Source: Candidula unifasciata (Eukaryota; Mollusca; Gastropoda; Stylommatophora; Geomitridae). From it: 64,000 nucleotides of DNA. The first letter of the stretch is position 1, and the number at the start of each line of letters is the position of its first letter. The translations under genes were made by a program, and so were the position numbers. The stretch lies in NCBI GenBank assembly GCA_905116865.2, contig CAJHNH020002424.1:37501-101500 (forward strand). Direction: 5' to 3'. The notes under the pieces are model-generated. The model had not been told where the DNA came from. It was given only the letters and a program-made list of their open reading frames with translations, and did not search any database. Shown here in pieces: positions 1-11,539 of the stretch.

Positions 1-550
1 CAAGAATTTTCTGAAGTTGCATTTAAGATAATACTGACCACTTGACGGCTCAACAGAGTTTGGTCGTGTGAATCAAATAGATAATAAACAATACGCAGCT
101 AGCAGAACAATTATGTTACTTTGCAAATAATACAGCGGTTGATGCAAAAACTTACAAACTGGGCGCAACGGTAAATCGTAAAATTCTGAGACGGATTACA
201 GTCTTGTTAGAATCGTAATTATCTATGGAAGAATGGATGGGTAATGTTTCTTCTTTCTATTTCAGAGGGTATTTAAAATAAAGGGAGAAAATACATACAG
301 GGTATGTTACGTGTAAAATATGTAATTAACACAAAGGCATCCGTCAAACTTGTAGGAGGCGAGATGGTGGGAAAGGTAAAATGGCGGTGTTGGGAGGGAG
401 TAAAGAGAGCTGAGAATGAGGTCAGTTGAAAACTGAACCTCCACTGTAATAATGGAATAATTAGATATTTCTGGAGAAAGCCCGACCCGGAGTTCACAGT
501 AGTGGGAGTGAAACCTGGCTGTTGACGGTGGGAAATACAATAGCCGGGCT
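1..550. other. Unique DNA, no gene recognised
   Basis: AT-rich single-copy-looking sequence. Short minus-strand open frames exist but have no recognisable domain, start context or codon pattern. I see no repeat family from elsewhere in the window here. Confidence 0.5.
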
Positions 551-617
551 AAGTGGGTGTGTCAGCGGAGTGGGTGTCTCCACGGAGTGGGTGTTTGGGC
601 GGAGTGGGTGTCTCTGC
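551..617. repeat. 17-bp minisatellite, about 4 copies
   Basis: The unit agtgggtgtctccacgg recurs four times with small changes just before the TTC tract. Confidence 0.8.
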
Positions 618-624
618 GACAGGG

Positions 625-1195
625 TCCTTTTCTTCTTCATGTTTTACTCTGTGTGTTCTTGCTCATCTTGTTCTTGTTATTATTGTTCTTCTTCTTCTAA
701 TTTTCCTCTTCCTTCCTTCCTTTTATCCTTTTTCTTCTTTTTTTTTCTTTTTTTTTTTTTTTTTTCTTCGTCTTCTTCTTCTTCTTCTTCTTCTTCTTCT
801 TCTTTCTTCTTCTTCTTCTTCTTCTTCTTCTTCTTCTTCTTCTTCTTCTTCCTCCTCCTCCTCTATCGCTCTTCTTTTTCTTCCTCCTCCTCCTCCTCCA
901 TCGCCTTGTGTTTCTTCTTCTTCTTTTTTTTTGTGTGTCTACCGCCTTTTTCTTCCTTCTTCTCCAATTCTTCCTCTGCCTCCTTCATTCTCCTCCTTAC
1001 CTTTCTTCTTCTTCTTCTTCTTCTTCTTCTTCTTCTTCTTCTTCTTCTTCTTCTTCTTCTTCTTCTTCTTCTTCTTCTTCTTCTTCGTCTTCTTCTTGTG
1101 TTTCTTCCATCTTCTTCGCCCTCTTTAACTTCTTGTTCTCCTCCTCGTCCTACTGGTTCTCCCATCTACACCGTCGCCTGTTCTTTTTCAGCCGC
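625..1195. repeat. Long pyrimidine tract with (TTC)n cores
   Basis: A continuous C/T strand of about 570 bp. Clean TTC runs lie at about 768-851 and 1009-1087, joined by degenerate TTC/CTC sequence. The serine-, leucine-, phenylalanine- or arginine-rich open frames here are artefacts of the repeat. Confidence 0.95.
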
Positions 1196-1269
1196 CCTCC
1201 CCCAATTATACAATAATCTACTGCGTTAGGTTTCGAACTAATCTCTCCAAATCAAGAGTCCAATATAAG

Positions 1270-1488
1270 CTGACTGACTGACTGACTTTCTACCCCACCA
1301 GGACATCACACAAGCGATAAACACCCGATGACACAAAGTGCCACCATGCGGATGAGGATCGCCGTGGAGAGGTCCCAGAAACCGCGTTCAGACATTTGGC
1401 CATATTTATGGCCTGCCTATATTGCGGCCCCTGGCAAAAGCCAGAGTAGGGCTTCAAATGACAAAAAATTTCCTCCTGAAAAGGACGA
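1270..1488 (-). mobile_element. SINE-like repeat, family C
   Basis: About 215 bp, nearly the same as copies at 19121, 33853, 37528 and 38281. Read on the minus strand it begins at a short GTCCTTTT..AGGA hairpin, includes a GCCAGGGGCCGC block and a GGCCATAAATATGGCC palindrome, and ends in (AGTC)n (here 1270-1285). No RNA polymerase III boxes were found, so whether it is a SINE or the 3' end of a larger element is open. Confidence 0.75.
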
Positions 1489-1489
1489 A

Positions 1490-2189
1490 ACTGGATATAA
1501 TATATAAGCTACAGCCAACCTCATTTTATCCTACGCTATTTTCTGCGCACTTTTCAATAATTGATGCCCTCAGCTCCTCTTATCTTATTTTATTGTACAT
1601 TGTTCCTCTACCGAATCTGAATATTTTGTGTGCCATGTGACACATATCCCCAATTGTTCTATTCTTTTCACTGATTATGTTTTCTCAAATTGCCGGCAAT
1701 AGCCGCTTTAAATAATTCGCCAGGGAGGTTTCCATTGTTGTAGATGCCATTTAAAATATTGGTAATTATTTCATTATCATTTTTTTTTTCTCTCAGGCAT
1801 TTAAAAAAAAATGATATTTCGTCTTTTGCCAATGATACGCGATTTACTTATTTTTACTGATGTATTCAATTAACATATTGTGTCCGTCTTGCAGCTCTTT
1901 TTTTTTCCCCAATAATATTTTCTTTTTCATCTCATTTCATTTCAGACAGTTTTGTGTTTGTTCTTTAGCCAGTTAATTAATTTATTTGTTGCCATAGTTT
2001 GTTTTTTGTTCCATTTTTAAACCATACTTCTCTCTTTTCTTTATACATTTCATTTAGCGCTTTCTTTTGCAGTCTTGCAGAAATGTATTTCTGCAAGTGT
2101 CTATATGTGAAGTTCTGTCATTTTAACATGTTCTTTATTCATCCAGTAGAATTAATATTTCGGTTGGGTTTACGCAAATCTTCCCAAAG
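1490..2189. other. Unique AT-rich DNA
   Basis: AT-rich sequence with T and A homopolymers. No repeat family or coding domain recognised. Confidence 0.5.
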
Positions 2190-2437
2190 AAGGTAGGTCA
2201 CTTTTCATTCACAAGTTTATTGGGCTGGTCGACTTTCCTGAAGGTTACAGGTGTGTCCCGCTTTATTATTTGCTTTTTGTGGTGTCTTGCATTTAATTTT
2301 TCATTCTGAGAAAGAGAATGAGTGTGACACAGGTTGCAGCACTCTCTGAGAGGGGTGGGGGAGTTAGGGCCGGTTGCTCTATTTTTTTTAATCGTTAAAA
2401 GCGCTTGCGTGCTGAAATATACAACATGCGATATCTT
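2190..2437 (-). repeat. Interspersed repeat E, minus copy
   Basis: It matches the reverse complement of 6440-6720. Shared blocks are AAGTCGACCAG, the CCAATAAACTTGTGAAT segment and the AGCGCTTTTAAC segment. Its right edge touches the first unit of the 70-bp satellite. Confidence 0.75.
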
Positions 2438-4860
2438 GATGACTCCACCCATACATACCAAATAGAGAACTACTGTTCTAGATCTTGTCTATTGAATCAT
2501 GACTCTTGATGACTCTGCCCATACATACCAAATAGAGAACTACACATCTAGATTATGTCTATGAACCATCTATCTTGATGACTTCACCCATATATACCAA
2601 ATAGCAAATTACTGTTCTAGATCATGTATATTGAACCATGACTCTTGATGACTCCACCCATACATACCAAATAGAGAACTACTGTTCTAGATCATGTCTA
2701 TTGAACCATGACTCTTGATAACTTCACCCATACATACCAAATAGAGAACTACTGTTCTAGATCATATCTATTGAACCATGACTCTTGATGACTCCACCCA
2801 TACATACCAAATAGAGAACTACTGTTCTAGATCATGTATATTGAACCATGACTCTTGATAACTTCGCCCATACATACCAAATAGAGAACTACTGTTCTAG
2901 ATCATATCTATTGAACCATGTCTCTTGATGACTCCACCCATACATACCAAATAGAGAACTACTGTTCTAGATCATATCTATTGAACCATGTCTCTTGATA
3001 ACTTCGCCCATACATACCAAATAGAGCCTACTGTTCTAGATCATATCTATTGAACCATGACTCTTGATAACTTCACCCATACATACCAAATAGAGAACTA
3101 CACTTCTAGATCATATCAATTGAACCATGACTCTTGATGACTTCACCCATACATACCAAATAGAGAACTACTGTTCTAGATCATATCTATTGATCCATGA
3201 CTCTTGATGACTTCACCCATACATACCAAATAGAGAACTACTGTTCTAGATCTTGTCTATTGAACCATGACTCTTGATAACTTCACCCATACATACCAAA
3301 TAGAGAACTACTGTTCTAGATCATATCTATTGAACCATGACTCTTGATGACTTCACCCATACATACCAAATAGAGAACTACTGTTCTAGATCATATCTAT
3401 TGAACCATGACTCTTGATGACTTCACCCATACATACCAAATAGAGAACTACTGTTCTAGATCATATCTATTGAACCATGACTCTTGATGACTTCACCCAT
3501 ACATACCAAATAGAGAACTACTGTTCTAGATCTTGTCTATTGAACCATGACTCTTGATAACTTCACCCATACATACCAAATAGAGAACTACTGTTCTAGA
3601 TCATATCTATTGAACCATGACTCTTGATGACTTCACCCATACATACCAAATAGAGAACTACTGTTCTAGATCATATCTATTGAACCATGACTCTTGATGA
3701 CTTCACCCATACATACCAAATAGAGAACTACTGTTCTAGATCATATCTATTGAACCATGACTCTTGATGACTTCACCCATACATACCAAATAGAGAACTA
3801 CTGTTCTAGATCTTGTCTATTGAACCATGACTCTTGATAACTTCACCCATACATACCAAATAGAGAACTACTGTTCTAGATCATATCTATTGAACCATGA
3901 CTCTTGATGACTTCACCCATACATACCAAATAGAGAACTACTGTTCTAGATCTTGTCTATTGAACCATGACTCTTGATAACTTCACCCATACATACCAAA
4001 TAGAGAACTACTGTTCTAGATCATATCTATTGAACCATGACTCTTGATGACTTCACCCATACATACCAAATAGAGAACTACTGTTCTAGATCTTGTCTAT
4101 TGAACCATGACTCTTGATAACTTCACCCATACATACCAAATAGAGAACTACTGTTCTAGATCATATCTATTGAACCATGACTCTTGATGACTTCACCCAT
4201 ACATACCAAATAGAGAACTACTGTTCTAGATCATATCTATTGAACCATGACTCTTGATGACTCCACCCATACATACCAAATAGAGAACTACTGTTCTAGA
4301 TCTTGTCTATTGAACCATGTCTCCTAATGACTCCACCCATACATACCAAATAGAGAACTACTGTTCTAGATCTTGTCTATTGAACCATGACTCTTGATAA
4401 CTTCACCCATACATACCAAATAGAGAACTACTGTTCTAGATCATATCTATTGAACCATGACTCTTGATGACTTTACCCATACATACCAAATAGAGAACTA
4501 CTGTTCTAGATCATATCTATTGAACCATGACTCTTGATGACTTCACCCATACATACCAAATAGAGAACTACTGTTCTAGATCTTGTCTATTGAACCATGT
4601 CTCTTGATGACTCTGCCCATACATACCAAATAGAGAACTACTGTTCTAGATCCCGTCAAGTGAACCATGTCTCTTCACGAAACATACAGGCCAAACAGAG
4701 AACCACTGTTCTAGATCCTGTCCAGTGAACCAAATCTCTTGACCGCCCCATACACACCAGAGAACCAATTTTCTAAATCCCGTCCAGTGAACCATATCTC
4801 TTGACCGCCCCTTATACACCAAACAGAGAACCACTGTTCTAGATCGTGTCTAGCTAACTC
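2438..4860. repeat. 70-bp satellite array with higher-order structure
   Basis: About 34 tandem units of 70 bp containing acataccaaatagagaac and ctgttctagatc. Two linked variants exist: units with tcatatc followed by gatga, and units with tcttgtc followed by gataa. The second type recurs at 3251, 3531 and 3811 (every 280 bp), then at 3951 and 4091 (every 140 bp). Units after about 4620 are diverged and of uneven length, as expected at an array edge. Confidence 0.97.
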
Positions 4861-5414
4861 AAAAACCATCCATTGTTTGATGCCCGAACTGACATCAATA
4901 AACACGAATCTGTTTCTAAAGAATCTAAAACTGCCACCAAGAACCCACCATACTGCCGAAACACCCTGTAGTATTCTTTCAACTGCGAAAAACAGCTGCC
5001 TTTTAAGCTAACGGATATATTTAATTTATGAGCTAAATGGACAAAAAACAATATTTCTGGCTATAGATAATGAAATGCCAGAAAGGCAAAGACGTATATT
5101 TTCATATAAATGCGAAAGATTAAACGGGAACTAAAAATGCCAGGGGAAAAAATTACAATTAGGATAGTATGAAGATAGGGAAAATCCTCTGGGGAAATAA
5201 TTGAGAAATAAATTATTTTTGATGATTGCAATGAAATCATGATTGAATACCCGCCTAATGAAAGCGGACTTTGTATAATTATTGTTGTTATCTGTCTCAT
5301 TCTCGAGTTTAGTTTTTTGTTGGTTGTGTAGATTTTTGCACGATAAGTATTTGGTTATGGGACTTTTTGGAGCGAGTCAACAGTTCAGTTGATGAGACTA
5401 ACAGTTGCCCCCAG
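4861..5414. other. Unique DNA, no gene recognised
   Basis: AT-rich, non-repetitive. Minus-strand open frames of 65-79 codons lack any recognisable motif. Confidence 0.45.
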
Positions 5415-5622
5415 TGTCGGACACAATTTGTTGTGATTCTAGAGCCCCATCTTGGCTGTTGTTGGGGGCCCTACAATAACCCACACTATGGGTTGAATGT
5501 GGTTTCTGGGACCTGTCCTCTGGGTGATTCTCATCTGAATGGTGGCATTTTGTGTCACCGGATGTTTATCCCTCGGTGGGATTTCCTGGTGGAGTTGAAC
5601 CTGAGTCACTCGGTTCAGTGTA
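5415..5622 (+). mobile_element. Diverged family C copy
   Basis: It follows the same block order as other C copies: AGCCCCATCTTGGCTGTTG, GGGCCCTA, TTTCTGGGACCTG, TTTGTGTCACCGGATGTTTATC, then a decayed GTCA-type tail. Together with 34676-34860 it seems to form an older subfamily carrying ATGGGTTGAA in place of the central palindrome. Confidence 0.65.
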
Positions 5623-5639
5623 TGAGTTCAGGTGATTTA

Positions 5640-6085
5640 AGAACCGATAACACAGCACTCAGGGCATTCCTATAAGGGCTCCGTCCCCATGTCCAGGAGC
5701 CAGCTTAGAGTTCCAATGTCAGTGGTGCCGGTAACAGTCTGATTATGTGTCGGTCTTGCCTTTCCCGTAAGCGTAGATTCCTGGCCACCCCCGCCCCCCC
5801 CCCCCCCCCCCCCGAATCCCCATTCCTCGATGCGTCACTCCCACCAGACTGTGATGATCAGTTTACTGTTCCGTGTTGTACGCGTGCTCCCATAAGGCCT
5901 TAACCACGTCTGCGTTATCATGCATCGATATTCCACCAAGCTGTGCAGAGCCAGCTAGTCTACCCGCCTGTTCATTTCCCAACACATCCGCATATCGGTG
6001 AAAAGATCCAGACAATGCTCTTCACCAGCGACCTCTGAAGCATAGCCGGCCACTCACTTTCCTCAGCATGATTTCGGAGTGAGTT
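5640..6085 (-). pseudogene. Non-LTR retrotransposon 3' end with RNase H remnant
   Basis: On the minus strand about 5840-6080 translates, with one stop, to GNEQAGRLAGSAQLGG and DVVKALWEHA. These match the C-terminal RNase H region (DRLAG motif) of the copy at 50560-51075. The shared 3' UTR follows toward 5690 and includes a C homopolymer at about 5797-5813. RNase H in non-LTR elements removes RNA from the RNA/cDNA hybrid. The copy is 5'-truncated and non-functional. Confidence 0.75.
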
Positions 6086-6439
6086 ACAATCACGATGTGT
6101 ATGTCTTTGGATCATGTTCTCGAGCCAGCAAGATAACAATATGGTAACACTAATTAATCATCCTGGTCGGAAGAGAACGGTGTGGCTGGGAGAGATGGCG
6201 GGATGTGGCTGACACTCAACACTCAGAGGAAAGGCATGATGGTACTCTCAGACTGTTACTGGTACCCTCGCAATTAGAGCATTGTCTTGGCTGGTGAAGA
6301 TGGAGACGGAGCACTTATGAGAATGTTCAGAGTGTTGTGATGTCGATTTTTGACTCAATTAGTTCGATGTTAGTCTCGCCAGACTTCGCCCATAAACACA
6401 CTAGCTCATTTCTGATTGGTGGTTCCGAGCCCTCGTGAC
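6086..6439. other. Unique DNA, nothing recognised
   Basis: No clear repeat or coding motif; it may hold more of the retrotransposon to its left. Confidence 0.4.
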
Positions 6440-6720
6440 CTTCGCACAATGTTGCGGGGGTTGTTCCGCAATGCCGTTGATATCGCTTGTTGTATATTGC
6501 AGCACGCCAGCGCTTTTAACACTCCAAAAACATGGAGAAACTGGGTCTAACACAACTCCACTAAAGACTGCTGCAACATATGTCACAGGCATTCTCTTTC
6601 TCGGAATTAAAACGGAAATGCAAGACATAGCATAAAACAAAAAAAAGAGCGGGACAAACCCGTAACCTTCAGTAAAGTCGACCAGGCCAATAAACTTGTG
6701 AATAAAAAGTGACCTACTCT
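6440..6720 (+). repeat. Interspersed repeat E, plus copy
   Basis: About 250 bp, inverted relative to 2190-2437 with around 75-80% identity by eye. Open frames on both strands are not conserved between the copies. The two copies bracket the 70-bp satellite. Confidence 0.75.
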
Positions 6721-6894
6721 ATTTGGTGAGACTAACATCAAACTAACCTGAAACTCTTTTTAACTCAGCCCAGCTTGTTGTGTTCTGCTTCTCTCATTCT
6801 ATGGAAAGTGTTGTATGAGAAATACCAGGCCCTCTTGCAGCTTGCTAGCAGCCAATGTGTTAACTTTGTCCTTTTGTTACTTTCTGCCTTACAA

Positions 6895-7290
6895 GATAGG
6901 GGGCTGCGTAGCCTCGAGGCATAGTGTCTGTCTAGAGTGCTAAAGGTTCTGGGTTCAATCCCCGGTAAGGGCTGGGATTTTTTCATTTGGACTGACTTCT
7001 AGTAATTCCCCCTGGTCTCTGGGAAGTGAGATCGGACACCCATGTGCATTGCTGTTTACGTAAAAAATCCTTTGGCAGTTGGAAATCGAAAACAGTAGCC
7101 TAATGGCGCTGCCCGGGCAAAATTTGGAGTTACAAATCTACCCAAAGTATTTCAGAATCCTCGCCGGTGCTACAGAGTCTGTGCACTGTGCTGAGCTTCT
7201 TCGGATTCAAGACTTGAGCTAGAAGAAAAAGGGAGTACTTATGGGTTACTACATGTGTGCAGTGATGTTGATTCGTTGTTCAGACTTCGA
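6895..7290 (+). mobile_element. tRNA-like SINE head (J) joined to repeat G
   Basis: 6905-6965 looks tRNA-like: an A-box-like GGCATAGTGTC, then a B box GGTTCAATCCC about 35 nt later. The body from about 7088 matches 18355-18545 in reverse orientation (GGAGTTACAAATCTACCC, ATCCTCGCCGGTGCTACAG, CACTTATGGGTTACTAC). It may be one composite SINE or two adjacent repeats. Confidence 0.6.
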
Positions 7291-7401
7291 ACGTTGTTTA
7301 AACCCCAAACCTTGCCTCACATAATATAGCAAAATAAAAAATCATCTGTGAGTAGAGAAACACCTACTAGTAGTCAGCTATCCCCCTGCGGGTACTGGTT
7401 A

Positions 7402-7623
7402 GGTTAGTTGCGTATCCTTTACAAGACGTTGCAGAACCAACCCCAACAGCCACTGGCAGTTGTGTGGTTTTTCTAGGCAAAGTAGTTTGCCATTGCTTGC
7501 TGGATGGTCGGCTTTCTTTATACCGCTGTCGAAACCAACGCAAGGCGCATGGCCCGCAGCTGGGATGGAACCCGGCATCCCGGCACTACGAAGCGTTCGC
7601 ATCGACTTAGCCACAGAACCGAC
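7402..7623 (-). mobile_element. SINE family A
   Basis: A tRNA-derived SINE copy. The minus strand ends in GTCCTGTAAAGGATACGCAA-like sequence and carries a degenerate B box GGTTCCATCCC. The 5' end with the A box TGGCTAAG lies near 7610. Same family as 16937, 22028 and 33009. Confidence 0.9.
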
Positions 7624-7690
7624 TGTGACTAACCGACAAAGCGGATACTGCGGGCGCCCATTTAAGGGGTGGGGTGGAGAATGGACCAAC

Positions 7691-7866
7691 AACCCCTAAT
7701 CAAGCATGTCGTAAAAGTAGACTAATTAGGTATGTGGTTTTTTTTAAGTCGGAGTGCATCTTCCTGACAGGCGAGAAATCACAAGTCTGCATACAAATAA
7801 GCCAGATCTGTAAAACGATTGTGCACGCAAAACCTAAGTTCTTGAGCAAAACCAAAGTCGATTAGT
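7691..7866 (+). mobile_element. SINE-like repeat, family D
   Basis: It contains AAGCATGTCGTAAAAG, AAGTCGGAGTGCAT and ACAAATAAGCCAGATCTGTA, which are the core blocks of family D. It is truncated before the usual GAA tail. Confidence 0.75.
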
Positions 7867-8769
7867 TAAATTTCGACACCTTTAAAGCTCCAGACATCAA
7901 CAACGCTTTTTCCTCCATCTCATTTCCTGCTTTTTCGATTAATTTATCAAGTTTTCGCATTATATATTTCCTTCTATTCTTTAATTACCTATTCCGCCAT
8001 AAACAAAATTGAACCAAAAAAGTGCGTGATTAAACTGCGTAAAAATAATATTCCTATTTCATATCTAATTGCCTTTTCATGATTGGTATTTATTAATTTC
8101 TACCTTGCACGATAAAAAGAATAGACAGAATTTTTTTTTTTCGAGGAGTGCGTTTTTTGTTACCGGGTTAAAATGGCGCCTGATTATCCGGGCTAGTCAG
8201 AATTAATCAATCGATCAGGCCGAGACAAGGAAAGCTTGTGCCGGGACTCCGGACGAAATCAGTGCGTTCACATCCGGTCTACTTCATTGCCCGTTATAAT
8301 TTGAGGATAGAAAACAATCAACGGCGAAAATGGATGTTAGAGAAGGCACAAGACAAAGCCGTGTGAAGAAAGCAACGTTGCGTCTGTTTTAGCAATTTAA
8401 ATAAAAAGGAAAATCATTCGGTGTTGGTTGGTCTTGGAGAGTTCTCAGTGGCCAGACCATGGCAAAACGGAAAACAAAGAAAGAAAAAATATGCGGCTCG
8501 AAAAAAAAAAATAGGATAAACTGGCAATGAAAACTGATACATGAAAAGCTGGCAAGAAGAACTGTTAACATTTTGTTTAGAAATAAAAGCGTTTGTTGGA
8601 AAGTGTTAATACATTAGGAAACGACTAACAAAAGAACAAAGAAGAAAATGTTAGGTGTAGTGAGGGCAGGGAGGATAAAGTAGGTAGGTGTGATATATGA
8701 ATAGGGATCATCGCCGTGTTGGTTTAAGGGCCACAGTATTGTGGAGAAAACAAGAATAGACCTCTCTTG
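7867..8769. other. Unique AT-rich DNA
   Basis: No repeat family or coding domain recognised. Frames at 8389-8571 and 8614-8847 on the minus strand lack motifs. Confidence 0.45.
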
Positions 8770-8935
8770 CCACTCCTTCCCTCCTTGACAAACAAGCATG
8801 TCGTAGAAGTCAACTAAGTGGGGGCATTCTTCTAAATCGGAGTACATCTACCCGAGAGGCAAAGAACCAAGAGTTTGCATACAAATAAACCAGATCTGTG
8901 GTTCGGATATGCAAGCAACACCCAGATGCGTCTTC
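8770..8935 (+). mobile_element. SINE-like repeat, family D
   Basis: It holds ACAAGCATGTCGTAGAAG, AATCGGAGTACATCTACC, GAGAGGCAAAGAACCA and ATAAACCAGATCTGTG in family order. Truncated at the 3' side. Confidence 0.75.
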
Positions 8936-9002
8936 TTTGTAATTACTGTTAATTCTGATTTCTGCTTTCAAGCTAAGACGCTTGTTTTGACTTTCTGTTA
9001 AA

Positions 9003-9195
9003 GAGACATTGAAGCGATTTTAAAGCGACATTGACACGATATTCACCCAATATTGTAGCGATACTGAAACAGTATTGAAGCAGCATTGAAGCGATATTAA
9101 AGCGATGTAGAAGCCATATTGCAGTGATTTTGAAGCGATACTGGCGAAGTATTGAAGCAGCTTTGAAGCGATATTTAATCGATGTTGAAGGGATT
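9003..9195. repeat. Degenerate 12-bp-type minisatellite
   Basis: GATATTGAAGC-like units repeat with point changes and small indels (attgaagcgat, tttgaagcgat, actgaaacagt). No full open frame is kept. Confidence 0.8.
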
Positions 9196-9431
9196 AACCA
9201 GAGAAAACGAATATGAAAATGTCAAAACACGAAATAACGAATCAAGAATAATTGAGTAATGTTGATGACAAACTAGAATCGTGCCTCACGAAGTGACTAG
9301 ATCACACCTAGGCATAATTCACATACTATAGCTCAAAGCTATCTTTAAATTCTCAACTGCTCTTCCATGTTGATTCATGTGACGTTTCTAACAAACAAAC
9401 AAACAAACAACAAAAACAAAACACACACAAA

Positions 9432-9735
9432 GGGAGCCCAGATGACGGAGTGGCTAGAGGCGAGTCTGCCGATCCGATGGTGTGGGGTTTGAATCCGTGC
9501 CGGGCGGTTTTCGATAAACAAATAAGCATTGGCTCCCAGATCGACCTAGTCTAAAGTGAGGACCTCTTTTCGCGATTTCAGGTGCGTTGGGTATATAGGG
9601 CTAGCCATCGGCTAGAGCAGTTGGTATGTGATGTGATCAACATCACACAAAAAATACAGCACGTCCGGATTTGAAACCCATGACTTTTGGATTTGTAGGC
9701 AAGCGTCTAGCCGCTCCACTACTGCGGTTTCCCCC
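9432..9735. mobile_element. Two SINE family B copies, tail to tail
   Basis: The plus-strand head at 9438 has A-box-like GGAGTGGCTAGAGG and B-box-like GGGTTTGAATCC, followed by a diverged GGTCGACCCAGTC segment (9539). From about 9578 a minus-strand copy begins, with the family 3' block CAGGTGCGTTGGGTATATAG at 9579 and its own tRNA-like head near 9735 (GGAGCGGCTAGACGC). Confidence 0.7.
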
Positions 9736-9796
9736 AACCTAAAATGGGTACTACTAAATGTCCGGAAAAGTGAGGATGACTGACTTTGGTAATGGG

Positions 9797-9812
9797 GGGG
9801 GGGGGAGGGAGA
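9797..9812. repeat. Poly(G) tract
   Basis: A run of G about 12 long with flanking purines. Confidence 0.9.
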
Positions 9813-9989
9813 GAGGTGATCAGTGGTGGCGCAGTAGGCAAGTTGTTTGCTTCGCGCTCGGAAGATGGGCTTTTTTCACTAACTGCGTCATTATGTTCAC
9901 GGGAACAATGTGTAGGGAGATCCATGGGGGCTGTCGTTAGAGCAACACCTGCGGGGAGAGTCTGAGCTATGGGTTTGGGTAGGCGGACA

Positions 9990-10110
9990 ACATGCGCGCA
10001 GGCAGGTAGGCAGGCAGGCAGGCAGCCAGACAGGTAGACAGGCAGCTAGACAGACAGGAAGGAAAGCAGACAGGCAGTAAGACAGACAGGCAGGTAGGCA
10101 GACAGTCAGG
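9990..10110. repeat. (CAGG)n / (CAGA)n degenerate microsatellite
   Basis: Tetranucleotides AGGC, AGAC and AGGT alternate over about 120 bp. Confidence 0.85.
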
Positions 10111-10435
10111 CAGGTCCAACCTTTCGACTTCAGTCTTTTATGATATCACAGTTAACGTCACGACACATATGACATTCTGACAATTGCTCAGTCCTCGCAT
10201 CCAGCAGCCATCATCCCCTCTATTGACTATGACTATAAGAAGTTGGTTTTAAAATCGTCTGTCCTTACCTCTGAAACAACATAGGCATGCTTCGTCAGGC
10301 TCTCCTCCCATGTCACCTGGTCGGTTTAGCGTCAGAGACTTATTATAAACCCACCACTCTTGTCTGTTCGGATTTGATTATATCAAATGTTTGCATGCTT
10401 CCATGTCGCCAAACAACACTACACGGGTAGCCAAA

Positions 10436-10559
10436 GTAGAAGAATAAACCAACACAGAACTGGTGTCGTCAGCTGTGGGATTTATTGAGGGGATCCGATC
10501 ACTTATGAGCTGAGTGGCTCGGCGTGCAAAGAGGATAATTGCACTCAGGGTATTTCCAA
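10436..10559. repeat. Repeat L, first copy
   Basis: It shares ACAGAACTGGTGTCGT, GGGATTTA and GTGCAAAGAGGATAAT-type blocks with 20424-20545 in the same orientation. Because it touches the RNase H element, it may be part of that element's 3' UTR. Confidence 0.55.
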
Positions 10560-11215
10560 ACGTTCTCCGGCTCCCGTCTCAGTAGTCAACGTAGAGTAGA
10601 TAAACTACCGGTACCATTGCAAGCTCATTAAAACTCCGCCTGTTGTTTCCCCCTTCAGTGTTGAATATCTGCCAGAACCTCTGCTCAACCTATGCTCCCT
10701 TTCACCCTCCGCTGAGTTAGTCTTTAGCTGTGGATACTCTGTTCTGTGTGCACTGTCCACTTGATTCTAGAGAACCTTCACCGTGACCGCTTTATCATAA
10801 AGTAGCTCATCACACAGAAGTGCGGCAGCATTCAGTCTTTCAGCTTGCTTGTCACAACGCACATCCAAATCCCCTGCGCATATAATCCATGAAATGCTCC
10901 TGATCTGACTCTTATCCAGTGATGCATGCCACTTTGCGCGTGGAACTCCAGTTTTTATTTTTCTAAGCACCCGTCTAAGTTAGTTACAATTACAACACGT
11001 TGAACAGGGCTTCTCCCAAGCCGTCGGAAAGCTGCCGTTACAGCCTCCATCTCGATTCTCATACTGGATGTTGTAAGGTTATTTATGAGGCTCTCTGCTT
11101 CCGGTGTCTTTTCACCTTTGCAATAAAACCATATCCACTCCTTCTACCTCCCACTAAAGACCCATCAGCGTATATAGCGAATTTGCATTGATCAACTGTT
11201 GTCCCAATGCTGTCC
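10560..11215 (-). pseudogene. Non-LTR retrotransposon RNase H domain and 3' end
   Basis: The most complete RNase H remnant. From about 11200 leftwards the minus strand reads FAIYADGSLVGG (first catalytic Asp in the DGS motif), then MEAVTAAFRRLG (catalytic Glu), VVIVTNLD, and after a stop a frame with WHASLDKSQIRSISWII and DKQAERLNAAALL. The order matches type-1 RNase H at the C-terminus of non-LTR polyproteins. Stops and substitutions, including loss of the PGH motif, show it is dead. Upstream RT is absent, so the copy is 5'-truncated. Confidence 0.85.
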
Positions 11216-11530
11216 ATTCAGAAGAAGAAGGAGAATTTAGCAGAGCAACAGGAAATGAGAAAGTATATCGCCCGACTTGACTGACTAACCAGCTAGCCTA
11301 GACTACTAATGAGAGAACTCACCGCCATTACCAGCAAAGTACCTCTATCACTTTTGATTGCCTAGGTCCGCCGAGGCTTTTTCCTCTTCTTTTCTGTGTA
11401 ATGTTTTAATTGATAATCAATGACCTTGCCAACGCCCGGTAATGAAAATGTTTCCTCTCTTACAAGCCGGGTGGCGATCAATATGGTGGAATTTGGAAGT
11501 TTCTGGTTTCTTCTTCTTTGGCCTTTGATT
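11216..11530. other. Unique DNA
   Basis: No motif or repeat recognised. Confidence 0.4.
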
Positions 11531-11539
11531 CTGGCTTAA

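Noticed and set aside
2438..4860. CRISPR-like array
   Set aside because: Units are contiguous 70-bp copies without unique spacers, in a eukaryotic setting; it is a satellite.
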